Shown one piece after another: positions 52,209 to 61,434 of a stretch of 64,000 nt of DNA. Below the pieces are notes generated by a model. The model did not search any database, was not told where the DNA came from, and saw only the letters and a program-made list of their open reading frames with translations. Made by a program: the position numbers and the translations under genes. The number at the start of each line of letters is the position of its first letter. The stretch's first letter is position 1. Location of the stretch: assembly GCA_021828865.1 (NCBI GenBank), contig JAJZCW010000016.1, forward strand, positions 1 through 64,000, read 5' to 3'. Source of the stretch: Bacillota bacterium (GTDB taxonomy: Bacteria; Bacillota; Bacilli; Alicyclobacillales; SLC66).

Positions 52209-52235
52209 GTGTCAGCCTCACCTTACGAATCGTTT

Positions 52236-52691
52236 TTAGCGATTTTTTGTGGTCCAGTCAAATCCAATCGACGGATCATCCCAGGGAATGCGTTTTTCGT
52301 CCGGATTTTTTGGGTCATACGACATGGTCGTAAAATACATGATCACCGCCGGTTCATTGCCAAGCACCCGATATCCGTGCGCCACACCAGTTGGGATCAC
52401 GAGCAACATCGGATCATCTTCGCCCATGTAAAAAACGTTCGTCTCCCCTTTGGTCGTTGAATCTTCGCGCAAATCGTGGAGCACCACCTGAGCATTACCA
52501 GAGGGAAAAAACCAAAGGTCATCCTGGAGTTCATGGTAATGGAAAGCCTTAATCACACCAGGATACGATTTGGAAAAAGAGGCTTGTCCAAATCGCTTTA
52601 AAAGTCCATCATCATCGCGCAATACTTCCATAAAAAAGCCCCGGTCATCGGAATGGCGAATCAGTTTTTTGACAGTCACACCTTGAATCAA
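52236..52691 (-). CDS. rfbC: short dTDP-4-dehydrorhamnose 3,5-epimerase-like cupin
   Basis: The 151-residue protein is a short member of the RmlC cupin family (RHSDDRGFFMEVLRDDD, SKSYPGVIKAFHYHELQDDLW, IPTGVAHGYRVLGNEP). The catalytic His lies in FHYHE and the usual Tyr/Lys positions are present in part. Full RmlC enzymes have about 180 residues; this length matches Bacillus SpsL. It would carry out the epimerisation step to dTDP-4-keto-L-rhamnose, or a single epimerisation giving another 6-deoxysugar. It starts at a TTG behind AGGGA and lies ten bases after rfbD. Confidence 0.85.
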   Translation of the reverse strand: MIQGVTVKKLIRHSDDRGFFMEVLRDDDGLLKRFGQASFSKSYPGVIKAFHYHELQDDLWFFPSGNAQVVLHDLREDSTTKGETNVFYMGEDDPMLLVIPTGVAHGYRVLGNEPAVIMYFTTMSYDPKNPDEKRIPWDDPSIGFDWTTKNR

Positions 52692-52700
52692 AAGAGATCC

Positions 52701-53564
52701 CTACCTTTCGTCATTTAGTTCATGCCACCTTTGCAAATAGTCCTGTAGCGCCTCGTCATAATGACGAAGTGACGGAAACCTCGCTTCGATCCACTTGTGA
52801 TGATCCAGCACGGAATACGCAGGTCGTGGTGCCGGCCTCCCCAACTCCCCCGTCGTAATGGGTAACACATCCACCTTCATACCCTCAAGCGAAAAAATAA
52901 GCTTGGAAAAGTCATTCCACGTACAAAACCCTTGGTTCGTGACATGATACGTGCCGTACTTGTCCGATTCAAGGAGTGATATGATGGCCTGTGCGAGATC
53001 CCACGAAAAAGTGGGAGAGCCGATCTGATCATTCACCACTCTTACCGTTGACTCTTTTTTGCCCACACGAAGCATCGTCGTCACGAAGTTTTTTCCGTGC
53101 AGACCGTATAGCCAAGATGTCCGAAGAATAAAGTGTCGCTCCCATGAATGCCGAATCGTTTCTTCTCCTGCCCACTTGCTTTGTCCATAGACACTTTTCG
53201 GGTGACATTCCTCTTCCACTTGATAAGGCTGGGTATGATCGCCGGAAAACACGTAATCCGTACTGACATGAATCAGAGTAGCTCCTACGCTCCTTGAGGC
53301 TTCTGCCAAATGCTTTGGGCCTTCAGCGTTCACCGCAAACGCCATTTCGCGATTGATTTCACAACCGTCCACATCCGTATAGGCAGCCGCGTTAATGATC
53401 ACATCAGGACGAAGTTCAGTGACCACTGATAGTACTTGATCACGATCCGAAATATCTAATTCATTACGTCGAAACATGCTAACCTTATGCTCATCCGATT
53501 TTTTAAAAACATCAAGCAAATCCGAGCCCAGCATCCCTCCGGCTCCAGTAATGATTACCTTCAT
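52701..53564 (-). CDS. rfbD: dTDP-4-dehydrorhamnose reductase
   Basis: RfbD makes the final NAD(P)H-dependent reduction to dTDP-L-rhamnose. The 287-residue short-chain reductase has VIITGAGGMLGSDL (residues 3-16), INAAAYTDVDGCE, VSTDYVFSGD and the YGQSKWAGE Tyr-x3-Lys active site (about 124-132). It overlaps the end of rfbA by four bases (ATGA), so the pair is translationally coupled. Confidence 0.94.
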   Translation of the reverse strand: MKVIITGAGGMLGSDLLDVFKKSDEHKVSMFRRNELDISDRDQVLSVVTELRPDVIINAAAYTDVDGCEINREMAFAVNAEGPKHLAEASRSVGATLIHVSTDYVFSGDHTQPYQVEEECHPKSVYGQSKWAGEETIRHSWERHFILRTSWLYGLHGKNFVTTMLRVGKKESTVRVVNDQIGSPTFSWDLAQAIISLLESDKYGTYHVTNQGFCTWNDFSKLIFSLEGMKVDVLPITTGELGRPAPRPAYSVLDHHKWIEARFPSLRHYDEALQDYLQRWHELNDER

Positions 53565-54298
53565 GAACGCACCTCAAAGGAGCTGTAATCAATATCCTTC
53601 GCCCATTGGTTGGCACGAGCATAAGAGTCCGGCGTTCCTGCATCGCTCCACCACCCCGGCAGCATATCATAGGTCAATTGCCCCAACTTGATATAGGCAT
53701 TATTCACATCCGTGATCTCCAATTCGCCACGACCAGATGGCACTAACTTTTTAACAATATCAAATACCTTCGAATCATAGAGATAAATACCAGTCACCGC
53801 ATAGGAACTCTTCGGATGTTGCGGTTTCTCTTCGATACGGACAATGCGATCACCATGGAGTTCAGGCACGCCAAACCGCTGTGGATCATCCACTTTGGAA
53901 ATTAAAATTTTTGCGCCCTCAGGTTGTCCTTCATAGCGTCTAACAATGGAAGTAATATCGCTCTCAAATACATTGTCCCCAAGAATCACCGCTATGCGAT
54001 CATCGCGACAAAACTGCTCTGCAAGTCCCAGTGCCTCCGCAATTCCACCCGCTTGATCCTGCACTTTATAAGTGAACTTGACGCCAAAATCCGCACCGCT
54101 ACCGAGTAGGTTCACGACTGAACCCATGTGCTCTTTACCTGTTACGATCAGCAGATCCAAAATACCTGCGGCTTTCAGTTTATAGATCGCGTGATAGATC
54201 ATCGGGTACCTGCCCACGGGTAGCAAGTGCTTATTCGTCACCTTTGTCAGCGGGAATAAACGAGAGCCTGTCCCGCCTGCTAAAATGATCCCTTTCAT
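53561..54298 (-). CDS. rfbA: glucose-1-phosphate thymidylyltransferase, short type
   Basis: RfbA joins glucose-1-phosphate and dTTP to dTDP-glucose, opening the rhamnose pathway. The 245-residue protein has the signature GIILAGGTGSRLFPLTKVTNK, the Asp-containing VILGDNVFES and EEKPQHPKSSYAVTGIYLYD. It lacks the extra C-terminal region of the roughly 290-residue RmlA enzymes and matches the SpsI type in size. AGGTGG lies upstream of the ATG. It opens the rfbA-rfbD-rfbC-rfbB block at the 3' end of the polysaccharide operon. Confidence 0.93.
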   Translation of the reverse strand: MKGIILAGGTGSRLFPLTKVTNKHLLPVGRYPMIYHAIYKLKAAGILDLLIVTGKEHMGSVVNLLGSGADFGVKFTYKVQDQAGGIAEALGLAEQFCRDDRIAVILGDNVFESDITSIVRRYEGQPEGAKILISKVDDPQRFGVPELHGDRIVRIEEKPQHPKSSYAVTGIYLYDSKVFDIVKKLVPSGRGELEITDVNNAYIKLGQLTYDMLPGWWSDAGTPDSYARANQWAKDIDYSSFEVRS

Positions 54299-54351
54299 AT
54301 AAACACCACCTATACTAGAAGACTAATTATGCTATCGTAAAAAAATGACAA

Positions 54352-56361
54352 TCATAATCTTTTTTTAATCGCACCCATCACCCCTACGAACCCCTCTTTT
54401 TTAAATTTAATATATATTTTTTTGACGATGACTTTCATAAGTTCGAGATTATTTCTAGAGTTAACTATATTCAAATGGCTATTTCTTAAGTATTGTAACT
54501 TTCGATAACACAGCAAGGAAGTTGTCCTGTTATGAGTAGAGTAGGCTCTTGAAAGCTTTTCATAAATTGTTTCAATAGATACCGAATCTGGGGCTAATAA
54601 TAATGCTAATCCTCCAAGATTAATCGCTTCATCAAATTGATCCTTTGATAGAAAGAATTCCAACAGTTGAACAGCCTTATAATAATTTTCCGGATATAAA
54701 GTAACACTTTTATTAAGTATAGGAATCGCATCAATATAATTACCATTTTTAATGTATAAATCCGCCAAATCTATTTGTGTAAATACATTCCAATTATTTG
54801 CATTCAAGCTTTTCTTCAGCCAATTGATTCTATAAGTAGGATTTAATATCATCCAAGATTTATAACGTAGCGCTTCCGAACTATGAGGGCTGGATATCCA
54901 CCAAACCCCATTTCCAGAGATTTTATTGAAAGCAGTAAAATAGGATGGACGATCATGCTTTATCATTCCATTTCTAGATTGACCATCTAGTCTTACGTAA
55001 TATACATTGGTTAATACAGGAATATGCGCAAATTCCGCACCAAATTCGATTGCGCACCTTCTTAAAAAATCCCAATCTTCAAGGACTTTCAATGATTCAT
55101 CGTAACGGAATTCGTTGCGATTTTTATGCAATATAGCTAAATTCGGGATAAAATTAGCATTTTCTATTCGTTGGATATTAAATTCGTTGCCACTTTTATA
55201 TGCTGTCAACACGCGATTATTTAAGTCTATGGTTCGTTCTTCGCTATCGGAGTATACAAAATCAACCCCTGTATAAATAATAGCATTTACCAACACCTCT
55301 AAATGATTATCTAAATAGAAATCATCATCATCTAAGTACGCAATAAAATCTCCCTTAGCCACATTTAGCCCTATATTCAAAGCTGAAGATTTCCCACGAT
55401 TATCATCATTGCTTATATACAAAATTCTCTCATCTTGAAATTGGGTCACCACGCTTTTAGGGTCTATTCCACCATCTCTCACAATGATTAGTTCAAATTT
55501 TGTATAAGATTGGCCCATTACTGATTCTATGGCCCTAACAAGAAGATCTGTCCGATTATAGGTACATATAATCACTGAAACCAAAGGAGGATTTATACGA
55601 TCAATAACTGGTCTCAACTGGTAATATGTTTTGCCAAGAAACACATAGCGATTTTTTGCCATTAAGTCATTTGACGACATTTTTGCTTGCTTAAACGATC
55701 GACTCCCATGATGGTGGACAAAAACCCCACAAGCAACCCCCAGTTTGAAACCAGCATTTTTCAGCCTAAAACTTAAATCATCATCCTCATAGTAACCCGT
55801 GCCGTATGCTTCAGAAAATCCGTGTACTTTCTCAAAAGATCTTCGCGAAAGTAATAAACAAAATCCAGCCAAGCGATGAAATTCAGCGACTTCAAGTCCA
55901 AATTCCTGCCATAGTTCGTTATTATGCCTAATTAATTCATTTTGATAGTTCTTCGTATCGTATTCTTTCCATAGACGTTGAATTTCACCCGTTTCATTGC
56001 TAATAGGCCCAACCGCATCATAGTGGTTAACTTCTTTCGCTTGGATGAGTCGTTCTAAAACATGCGGTCCTAGTAATGCATCATTATTGACGAATAGTAT
56101 TAGTTCCCCTGTACCATACGATGCGCCAACATTACACCCTCCAGCAAAGCCAAGATTCCGCTCTGAGAAGTGCAAAATTACATTGTTTTTTGTCATTCTT
56201 AATTCTTCTAAATATTGTTTAGTCCCATCCGTAGATCCTTGATCCACGATGATTAATTGAAATAACTCACTATCTGTATTCGCATATAAGTAATCAATAA
56301 ATTCCTTTGTATCTGATAGATTATTTATTGTAAGTACTATCATATCAACCTTATCGGCCAC
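54352..56361 (-). CDS. double GT2 glycosyltransferase with TPR-like tail
   Basis: The 669-residue protein carries two family 2 glycosyltransferase domains in tandem. The first (residues 1-230) has MIVLTINNLSDTKEF, IIVDQGSTDGT, LILFVNNDALL and YYEDDDLSFRLK, resembling rhamnosyltransferases. The second (about 265-500) has VSVIICTYNRTDLL, LIIVRDGG, FIAYLDDDDFY and a LEDWDFLRRC acceptor motif. The C-terminus (about 520-640) has TPR-like helices. Two active domains in one chain suggest it adds a repeat of two sugars. The sequence is clearly AT-rich compared with rfb and cysQ, a sign of horizontal origin. The start is GTG 56361 behind GGAGT. Confidence 0.87.
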   Translation of the reverse strand: MADKVDMIVLTINNLSDTKEFIDYLYANTDSELFQLIIVDQGSTDGTKQYLEELRMTKNNVILHFSERNLGFAGGCNVGASYGTGELILFVNNDALLGPHVLERLIQAKEVNHYDAVGPISNETGEIQRLWKEYDTKNYQNELIRHNNELWQEFGLEVAEFHRLAGFCLLLSRRSFEKVHGFSEAYGTGYYEDDDLSFRLKNAGFKLGVACGVFVHHHGSRSFKQAKMSSNDLMAKNRYVFLGKTYYQLRPVIDRINPPLVSVIICTYNRTDLLVRAIESVMGQSYTKFELIIVRDGGIDPKSVVTQFQDERILYISNDDNRGKSSALNIGLNVAKGDFIAYLDDDDFYLDNHLEVLVNAIIYTGVDFVYSDSEERTIDLNNRVLTAYKSGNEFNIQRIENANFIPNLAILHKNRNEFRYDESLKVLEDWDFLRRCAIEFGAEFAHIPVLTNVYYVRLDGQSRNGMIKHDRPSYFTAFNKISGNGVWWISSPHSSEALRYKSWMILNPTYRINWLKKSLNANNWNVFTQIDLADLYIKNGNYIDAIPILNKSVTLYPENYYKAVQLLEFFLSKDQFDEAINLGGLALLLAPDSVSIETIYEKLSRAYSTHNRTTSLLCYRKLQYLRNSHLNIVNSRNNLELMKVIVKKIYIKFKKEGFVGVMGAIKKRL

Positions 56362-56427
56362 AGTATCACTCCATCGAAGTACAAACTTTTCATTACACTA
56401 TTTCACTCTAAGATGGTCATCTGAGCC

Positions 56428-57222
56428 TCAATCGCTCTCAGCCTCAATTGAATGATCAAAAGTCAATGTAGAATTACCCTGATTTGCCCTATTCATTGAT
56501 TCTCTCAAATAATTTCCTACGCAACGTCGTGGATCCCCTATCTCACGAACTTTTGAATGATCAAGCCACACCGCAACATCACAGAAATTCTCAATATCTG
56601 TTGAATTATGAGAAACAAAAATAATTGATTTCCCCAATTTTTGCAATTGTTTCAATCTATCCATACACTTTTTCTGGAAAGCTGCATCCCCAACAGCTAA
56701 AATTTCATCAATCAGAAGTATTTCCGGATCGAGCGCAGTCGCAACAGAAAAAGCCAACCGCATGTACATACCAGAGGAATAAGTTCTAATGGGTTCTTTA
56801 ATAAAATCGCCCAACTCTGAAAATTCTATAATTTCATCAATTTTATACCCGATTTGCTTTTTCGATAATCCCATTAATGATCCATTTAGATATATATTTT
56901 CCCTTCCAGTAAAATCCGGATGGAAGCCCGCCCCTAATTCTAATAAACTTGCCACTCTCCCGTTTACTTTGACCTGCCCTTTATCGGGGTATAATATTTT
57001 CGAGATAATTTTTAGTAAAGTACTCTTCCCCGACCCATTTACACCAATAATTCCAACAGTTGAACCAGTTTCCACTTTCAGCGAAACATTATCCAGCGCA
57101 ATAAATTCCTTATATTTTGTTCTTCCTGCGTATAGTATTTTTTCTTTTAATGTTTGGTTTTTTCCATAATGCACACGAAATACCTTACTTACAGAATCAA
57201 CTTCCACATGATATTTCTTCAT
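56428..57222 (-). CDS. polysaccharide ABC exporter ATPase (Wzt/TagH type)
   Basis: This ATPase drives export of a lipid-linked polysaccharide through the partner permease. The 264-residue protein has Walker A (IIGVNGSGKSTLLKI, about residues 58-72), a long Q-loop region (ASLLELGAGFHPDFTGREN, typical of Wzt/TagH), the signature YSSGMYMRLAFSVA and Walker B ILLIDEILAVGD. It lacks the extended C-terminal carbohydrate-binding domain of the larger Wzt proteins. AGGAGG lies upstream of the ATG, seven bases after the permease gene. The AT-rich composition continues here. Confidence 0.92.
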   Translation of the reverse strand: MKKYHVEVDSVSKVFRVHYGKNQTLKEKILYAGRTKYKEFIALDNVSLKVETGSTVGIIGVNGSGKSTLLKIISKILYPDKGQVKVNGRVASLLELGAGFHPDFTGRENIYLNGSLMGLSKKQIGYKIDEIIEFSELGDFIKEPIRTYSSGMYMRLAFSVATALDPEILLIDEILAVGDAAFQKKCMDRLKQLQKLGKSIIFVSHNSTDIENFCDVAVWLDHSKVREIGDPRRCVGNYLRESMNRANQGNSTLTFDHSIEAESD

Positions 57223-57228
57223 TGTTCC

Positions 57229-58038
57229 TTACACCTCCTCCGCAAATCTTCTGTTCAATTTCCTAAAAACAGCCCATCCAAATAGCAAAACCATCAAACT
57301 AATGCCAATTGAATAAGTGAATAATTTCCATCTAGGAGGAAGATGATAATATAAAATATCTTGATAAGAGACGATGATTCCAGCCACGGGATTCATCTTA
57401 AAATATTGAACATATTTATTGGGGATCATGGTTAGTGTATACACCACGGGAGTCAAGTAAAACCAGGCCATCAATACAATGCTCAACATGTGTTCTACAT
57501 CTCTCAAAAATACATTTATTGCGGAGAAAAATAATGAGAGTCCCATAGTGAATATGACTTCTATGATTAGTATTAGCGGCCAATATACCCATGTCCAAGA
57601 CGGGTAAACGCCAGATATGACTAAAAAGGGAATGAGAATGACCAAAGACAATACATAGTTAATCGCACTTGCTAGTACAATGGAGATGGGTAGAATTTCG
57701 CGAGGAAAATATAATTTTTTAATAATAGAGGATTGCCGATTGATTACACCTACCGACGACATAATAGAATTAGCAAATAGGTTCCACCCAAGTAAACCGA
57801 TAAATAAAAACAACAGATAATGCGGCAAAGATACTCTCATTACTGTTTTGAAAACCATCCCATAAACCAATAACATCAATAGAGGATTTAAAAAAGTCCA
57901 CAAAAATCCGAAAACCGAACCTTTATACCTAGTTCTTAGATCAGACGAGATCATGCCCCATAACATGAAACGATATTGAAAAATCTCAGAAAATATCTTG
58001 ATCACATTCTCCTCCGATAATTCCCAAAAATTATTCAT
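57229..58038 (-). CDS. polysaccharide ABC exporter permease (Wzm/TagG type)
   Basis: The 269-residue permease has six predicted membrane segments and the ABC-2 family start (WGMISSDLRTRYKGSVFGFLWTFLNPLLMLLVYGMVF). With the adjacent ATPase it would move an undecaprenyl-linked glycan to the outer membrane face. This is the ABC-dependent export route, so a Wzx/Wzy pair is not needed and none is present. It lies 15 bases after the upstream GT2 gene. Confidence 0.92.
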   Translation of the reverse strand: MNNFWELSEENVIKIFSEIFQYRFMLWGMISSDLRTRYKGSVFGFLWTFLNPLLMLLVYGMVFKTVMRVSLPHYLLFLFIGLLGWNLFANSIMSSVGVINRQSSIIKKLYFPREILPISIVLASAINYVLSLVILIPFLVISGVYPSWTWVYWPLILIIEVIFTMGLSLFFSAINVFLRDVEHMLSIVLMAWFYLTPVVYTLTMIPNKYVQYFKMNPVAGIIVSYQDILYYHLPPRWKLFTYSIGISLMVLLFGWAVFRKLNRRFAEEV

Positions 58039-58053
58039 TTGCTAAATTTATCC

Positions 58054-58941
58054 CTATTCATTCAATTTTATAAAATAGATAAATTTGATGATTATCGTCA
58101 TGAGCTGGATAAGCCAAATCGGATAGTATTCCTTATAATTCTTTTGCAAAAAAATAATCATGGATTCATAAAAGTGCTTAAGGGAAGCCTTTGATTTTTT
58201 CCCGCCATTACCACCCTTAAAATGGATAGTAGTGACACTGCCCTCATACCAAACTAGAAATCCTTTTCTCTTTAACTGATAACAATAATCGATATCTTCC
58301 CCATACATGAAATAATCTTCATCAAGTCCCCCGATCGTATCATAGACAACTTTCGTGAGCATTAAAAATGCGCCAGATATAGCATCCACTGGGTAAGAAC
58401 CACTTTTTTCAAGATAGGTCAATTGATAGCCTGAGAACGTTGAAGATTGAGGAAACGCTTTAGAGAGTCCACTGAAATAAGAAAAGCTATTCCAGAGTGT
58501 GGGAAATGAACGATGACATGCATTATCCATTTCTCCGTTGCCTAATTGTAACCGACATGTAATAGCACCAATCGATGGATCAGATTTTATCTTTTCAACA
58601 CAAACTTGTATTGCGTTTTCACTCACTAAAGTATCTGGATTTAATAAAAGAAAGTAATCCCCCCTCGCCCTTTTTAAGGCAATATTATTCGCATAAGCGT
58701 ACCCCATGTTATCATTTAATCGCAATAAATGAATATCGGCAAATGGTTTATTATATTTCCCTTTTGTATAACGTTCTAACCATTCCCAAGTACCATCTTG
58801 CGAATGATTATCCACCATCCAAATCTCCAGTTCATTACTGGAACTGCATTTCTCTAGCGATTCAAGGCACCAAGAGAGCACCTGCATCGATTGAAAGGTG
58901 ACCATGATCACGGAAATCAATGCCGTACCACCTTTCTCCAT
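58054..58941 (-). CDS. GT2 glycosyltransferase
   Basis: The protein of about 295 residues belongs to the rhamnosyltransferase-like GT2 group: LISVIMVTFQSMQVLSWCLESL, MVDNHSQDGT, NMGYAYANNIALKRARGDYFLLLNPDT (metal-binding NPD) and YFMYGEDIDYCYQLKRKG. A C-terminal hydrophobic stretch may anchor it to the membrane. The start is ambiguous. ATG 58941 follows AAGGG, while TTG 58920, behind AAAGGTGG, would overlap the upstream stop as TTGA. Both give an intact domain. AT-rich like its neighbours. Confidence 0.87.
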   Translation of the reverse strand: MEKGGTALISVIMVTFQSMQVLSWCLESLEKCSSSNELEIWMVDNHSQDGTWEWLERYTKGKYNKPFADIHLLRLNDNMGYAYANNIALKRARGDYFLLLNPDTLVSENAIQVCVEKIKSDPSIGAITCRLQLGNGEMDNACHRSFPTLWNSFSYFSGLSKAFPQSSTFSGYQLTYLEKSGSYPVDAISGAFLMLTKVVYDTIGGLDEDYFMYGEDIDYCYQLKRKGFLVWYEGSVTTIHFKGGNGGKKSKASLKHFYESMIIFLQKNYKEYYPIWLIQLMTIIIKFIYFIKLNE

Positions 58942-59858
58942 GCCCAACCCTTCGCCCACGTTGAATGAATTTTCTTTAGGGTAGCTATTGCTGTTCCGGG
59001 AGAGCGAAAGACCATTCCAATCCATCGAATCGACTCAACCAAAATACTCAGAACCAACATCGGGGTGAAACGAGGTACATTTTTGACAAGTAATGCTATT
59101 TGGTTAGCAAATGAATGAATTTGAGCTTGGTCAGAAATGTGTTGGCCTTTTTTCCATCCACGCTGATGCCAAGCAAAAGTCCTAGGCTCATAATAAAATT
59201 TCCACCCAACCCCATTACCTCGCCAACAAAGATCCACATCTTCTTTATAGAGAAAATAGGACTCATCAAAAAATTGCCCTTGATAAGTAAGGGCTTCTAA
59301 CATCTTCGTGCGATACACTGCTGCCGCTCCACAAATTCCCCATACATATCCCGGAACATCATATTGGCCATGATCAGATTCGTCCTGCCCACGATCCCGA
59401 ACATGGTAAAATAACTCCATACGCAGTCCCGCACTATCGATAACGGTTGGTGATGGATGAAGATGGGGTCGAAGAAGTTTCCCCGTCACTCCTCCGATCT
59501 CTGCATTGAGTCGAAAATCCGAAATGGTATACATGAAATAGTCGGGTGCTAGTTGCACGTCTGGATTAAGTGTACTTATATAATCGAATTGGTCGACAAC
59601 TGCTGCCTTTATCCCCTGATTATGAGCTGCCGCATAGCCAGAATTTAAAGGAAGATAGATGATTTCAAAGAGGATGTTTTTTTCATGAAATTCCGTTTGA
59701 TAGGATTCCATCACTTTTTTGGTTTGATCAGTAGAAGCGTTATCAATGATCATTACGCGATTAGGTAGCATAGTTTGCTGCAGCAAGCCTTCCAAGCAAG
59801 CGGCAATAACGTCTTCACTATTGTAGGTGACGATTTGCACTTGCAGCGAAGAGTACAT
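58917..59858 (-). CDS. GT2 glycosyltransferase, WbbL-like
   Basis: The protein of about 313 residues resembles WbbL-type L-rhamnosyltransferases: LQVQIVTYNSEDVIAACLEGL, MIIDNASTDQT, NSGYAAAHNQGIK, STLNPDVQL and FLYKEDVDLCWRGN. It would add an early sugar, possibly rhamnose from the rfb products, to the lipid-linked primer. ATG 59858 is preceded by GAGGAG and starts 12 bases after the phosphotransferase stop codon; an upstream in-frame start would overlap that gene. Confidence 0.88.
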   Translation of the reverse strand: MYSSLQVQIVTYNSEDVIAACLEGLLQQTMLPNRVMIIDNASTDQTKKVMESYQTEFHEKNILFEIIYLPLNSGYAAAHNQGIKAAVVDQFDYISTLNPDVQLAPDYFMYTISDFRLNAEIGGVTGKLLRPHLHPSPTVIDSAGLRMELFYHVRDRGQDESDHGQYDVPGYVWGICGAAAVYRTKMLEALTYQGQFFDESYFLYKEDVDLCWRGNGVGWKFYYEPRTFAWHQRGWKKGQHISDQAQIHSFANQIALLVKNVPRFTPMLVLSILVESIRWIGMVFRSPGTAIATLKKIHSTWAKGWAWRKVVRH

Positions 59859-59869
59859 TTTCCCTCTCC

Positions 59870-61345
59870 TCAATACGCATTTTTATCTCGAAATCCTCTG
59901 AGAATGGTGAGCGCAATAATCCGCATATCCCATCCGAATGACCACTCTTCGATGTAATGCAGATCATACTCAATGCGCTCCTCAATGCTGGTGTCACCAC
60001 GAAGCCCATTCACCTGTGCCCAACCGGTAATGCCAGGACGCACACGATGTTTAATCATGTATCGAGGAATATCACCGCGAAATTGTTCAGCATAAAACGG
60101 TCGCTCAGGGCGCGGGCCGATCACGCTCATATCACCTCGAAGCACATTGAAGAATTGGGGTAATTCATCCAGACTGGTGCGGCGCAAAAAGCGTCCTATA
60201 GGCGTTCGACGCTGATCACCGGGGACGGTCCAGCCTTCATTTTCCCCTGCTGAATCGCTGTGGTACATGGTGCAAAACTTGTACATTTTGAAGCGCCGTC
60301 GATTTTTTCCCAATCGTTCCTGCACGAAAATAACTGGTCCTGGGTAAGAAATTTTTAGAAGCAGTGCGATGAACAGCAAAATCGGTGATCCAACCATCAA
60401 AATAAGTATCGAAAAGACAATATCAAATGTCCTTTTGATCACAATATTAATGACTTCATCAAGTGGCGTATAGCGAGTATCAATAATAGGCAAGCCAGCA
60501 AATTCATCAAACCGCGGACGACTAGGCAAAATTTCAATAAAATCGGGCACCAGCAAAGCATGAACACCATGTGATTCGGCAACTTCCATCACTTGTCGAA
60601 AAACCTGCCCATCGGTTCCTCGCATCGTCATCACGACATGATCAACAATATGCTCATGTAGCACGTCATCCAAATTCTTGACCGAACCAAGGCACTGCAA
60701 TAATGGAATTTCTTCCTCTAACTCCTCAGTCACCGCCACGTTATCCATTTCATAGAGATTAGACATCTCTATCGTATTTTTCGTACTAAGCATATCATCC
60801 TTTTCAGTAGTTAAATAGCCAATCACCTGATATCCAAGTTCCATCTGATGTTGTAATGATCGTAAAAATATCTGCGTGGTATTGGTCATTCCAATCAACA
60901 GCAAGTATTTTTGATTAAAACCACGACTACGGGCATATCCCATAATCGAGCGTACAGTTAATCGACCCGAGAAGACAAACACCCACGTAAATAGCACAAA
61001 CATAATGAGAACCGCACGAGAGTAGTTGAGTTGTTTTTCATAATATAAGATACCAATCACAAAAAGCGCCATCGCTACATCGCTTTTCAAAATCTGCACA
61101 GCAATACTGAGCAAACGACTGATTCGCGTAGTGCCATAGAGTCCGAGCATTCCAGAACCGATTAAGAAAACCGGTACTGCTACAGCAAGGATCGAAATAT
61201 AGTTAGAAAAATGCAGGTGATCTTGTTGAGGAAGGAGGTCCGTTTTAAATCGGATAACCCAAGCGACAAGCAAAGCGAGTGTCGTCATGGCGGTATCCAG
61301 CAGAATATATAAGCGAATTAAAATAGCCTGATTATTTCGTAACAT
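59870..61345 (-). CDS. polyprenyl glycosyl-phosphotransferase (WbaP/PglC family)
   Basis: This enzyme starts polysaccharide assembly by moving a sugar-1-phosphate from a nucleotide sugar to undecaprenyl phosphate. The 491-residue protein has four to five N-terminal membrane segments and a middle Rossmann-like domain. The C-terminal catalytic domain has IKRTFDIVFSILILMV, GPVIFVQERLGKNRRRFKMYKFCTMY, RTSLDELPQFFNVLRGDMSVIGPRPERP and HRVRPGITGWAQVNG, with the conserved Asp-Glu pair in LDELPQ. It is the first gene after the operon promoter. GGGGAG lies ten bases before the ATG. Confidence 0.93.
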   Translation of the reverse strand: MLRNNQAILIRLYILLDTAMTTLALLVAWVIRFKTDLLPQQDHLHFSNYISILAVAVPVFLIGSGMLGLYGTTRISRLLSIAVQILKSDVAMALFVIGILYYEKQLNYSRAVLIMFVLFTWVFVFSGRLTVRSIMGYARSRGFNQKYLLLIGMTNTTQIFLRSLQHQMELGYQVIGYLTTEKDDMLSTKNTIEMSNLYEMDNVAVTEELEEEIPLLQCLGSVKNLDDVLHEHIVDHVVMTMRGTDGQVFRQVMEVAESHGVHALLVPDFIEILPSRPRFDEFAGLPIIDTRYTPLDEVINIVIKRTFDIVFSILILMVGSPILLFIALLLKISYPGPVIFVQERLGKNRRRFKMYKFCTMYHSDSAGENEGWTVPGDQRRTPIGRFLRRTSLDELPQFFNVLRGDMSVIGPRPERPFYAEQFRGDIPRYMIKHRVRPGITGWAQVNGLRGDTSIEERIEYDLHYIEEWSFGWDMRIIALTILRGFRDKNAY

Positions 61346-61390
61346 TAGTGAAAAACTCCCCGAAAAACAATCACTCTGCTAGACTTACTT

Positions 61391-61420
61391 ATTCTATCAA
61401 AGGGAATTAACTAGTGACAA
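61391..61420 (-). promoter_or_regulatory. promoter of the polysaccharide operon
   Basis: On the minus strand TTGTCA (61415-61420), an 18-base spacer and TAGAAT (61391-61396) lie 45 bases before the phosphotransferase start. The ten genes from here to rfbB run on one strand with short gaps or overlaps, consistent with one transcript. Confidence 0.75.
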
Positions 61421-61434
61421 TAGAATAATAAAAA

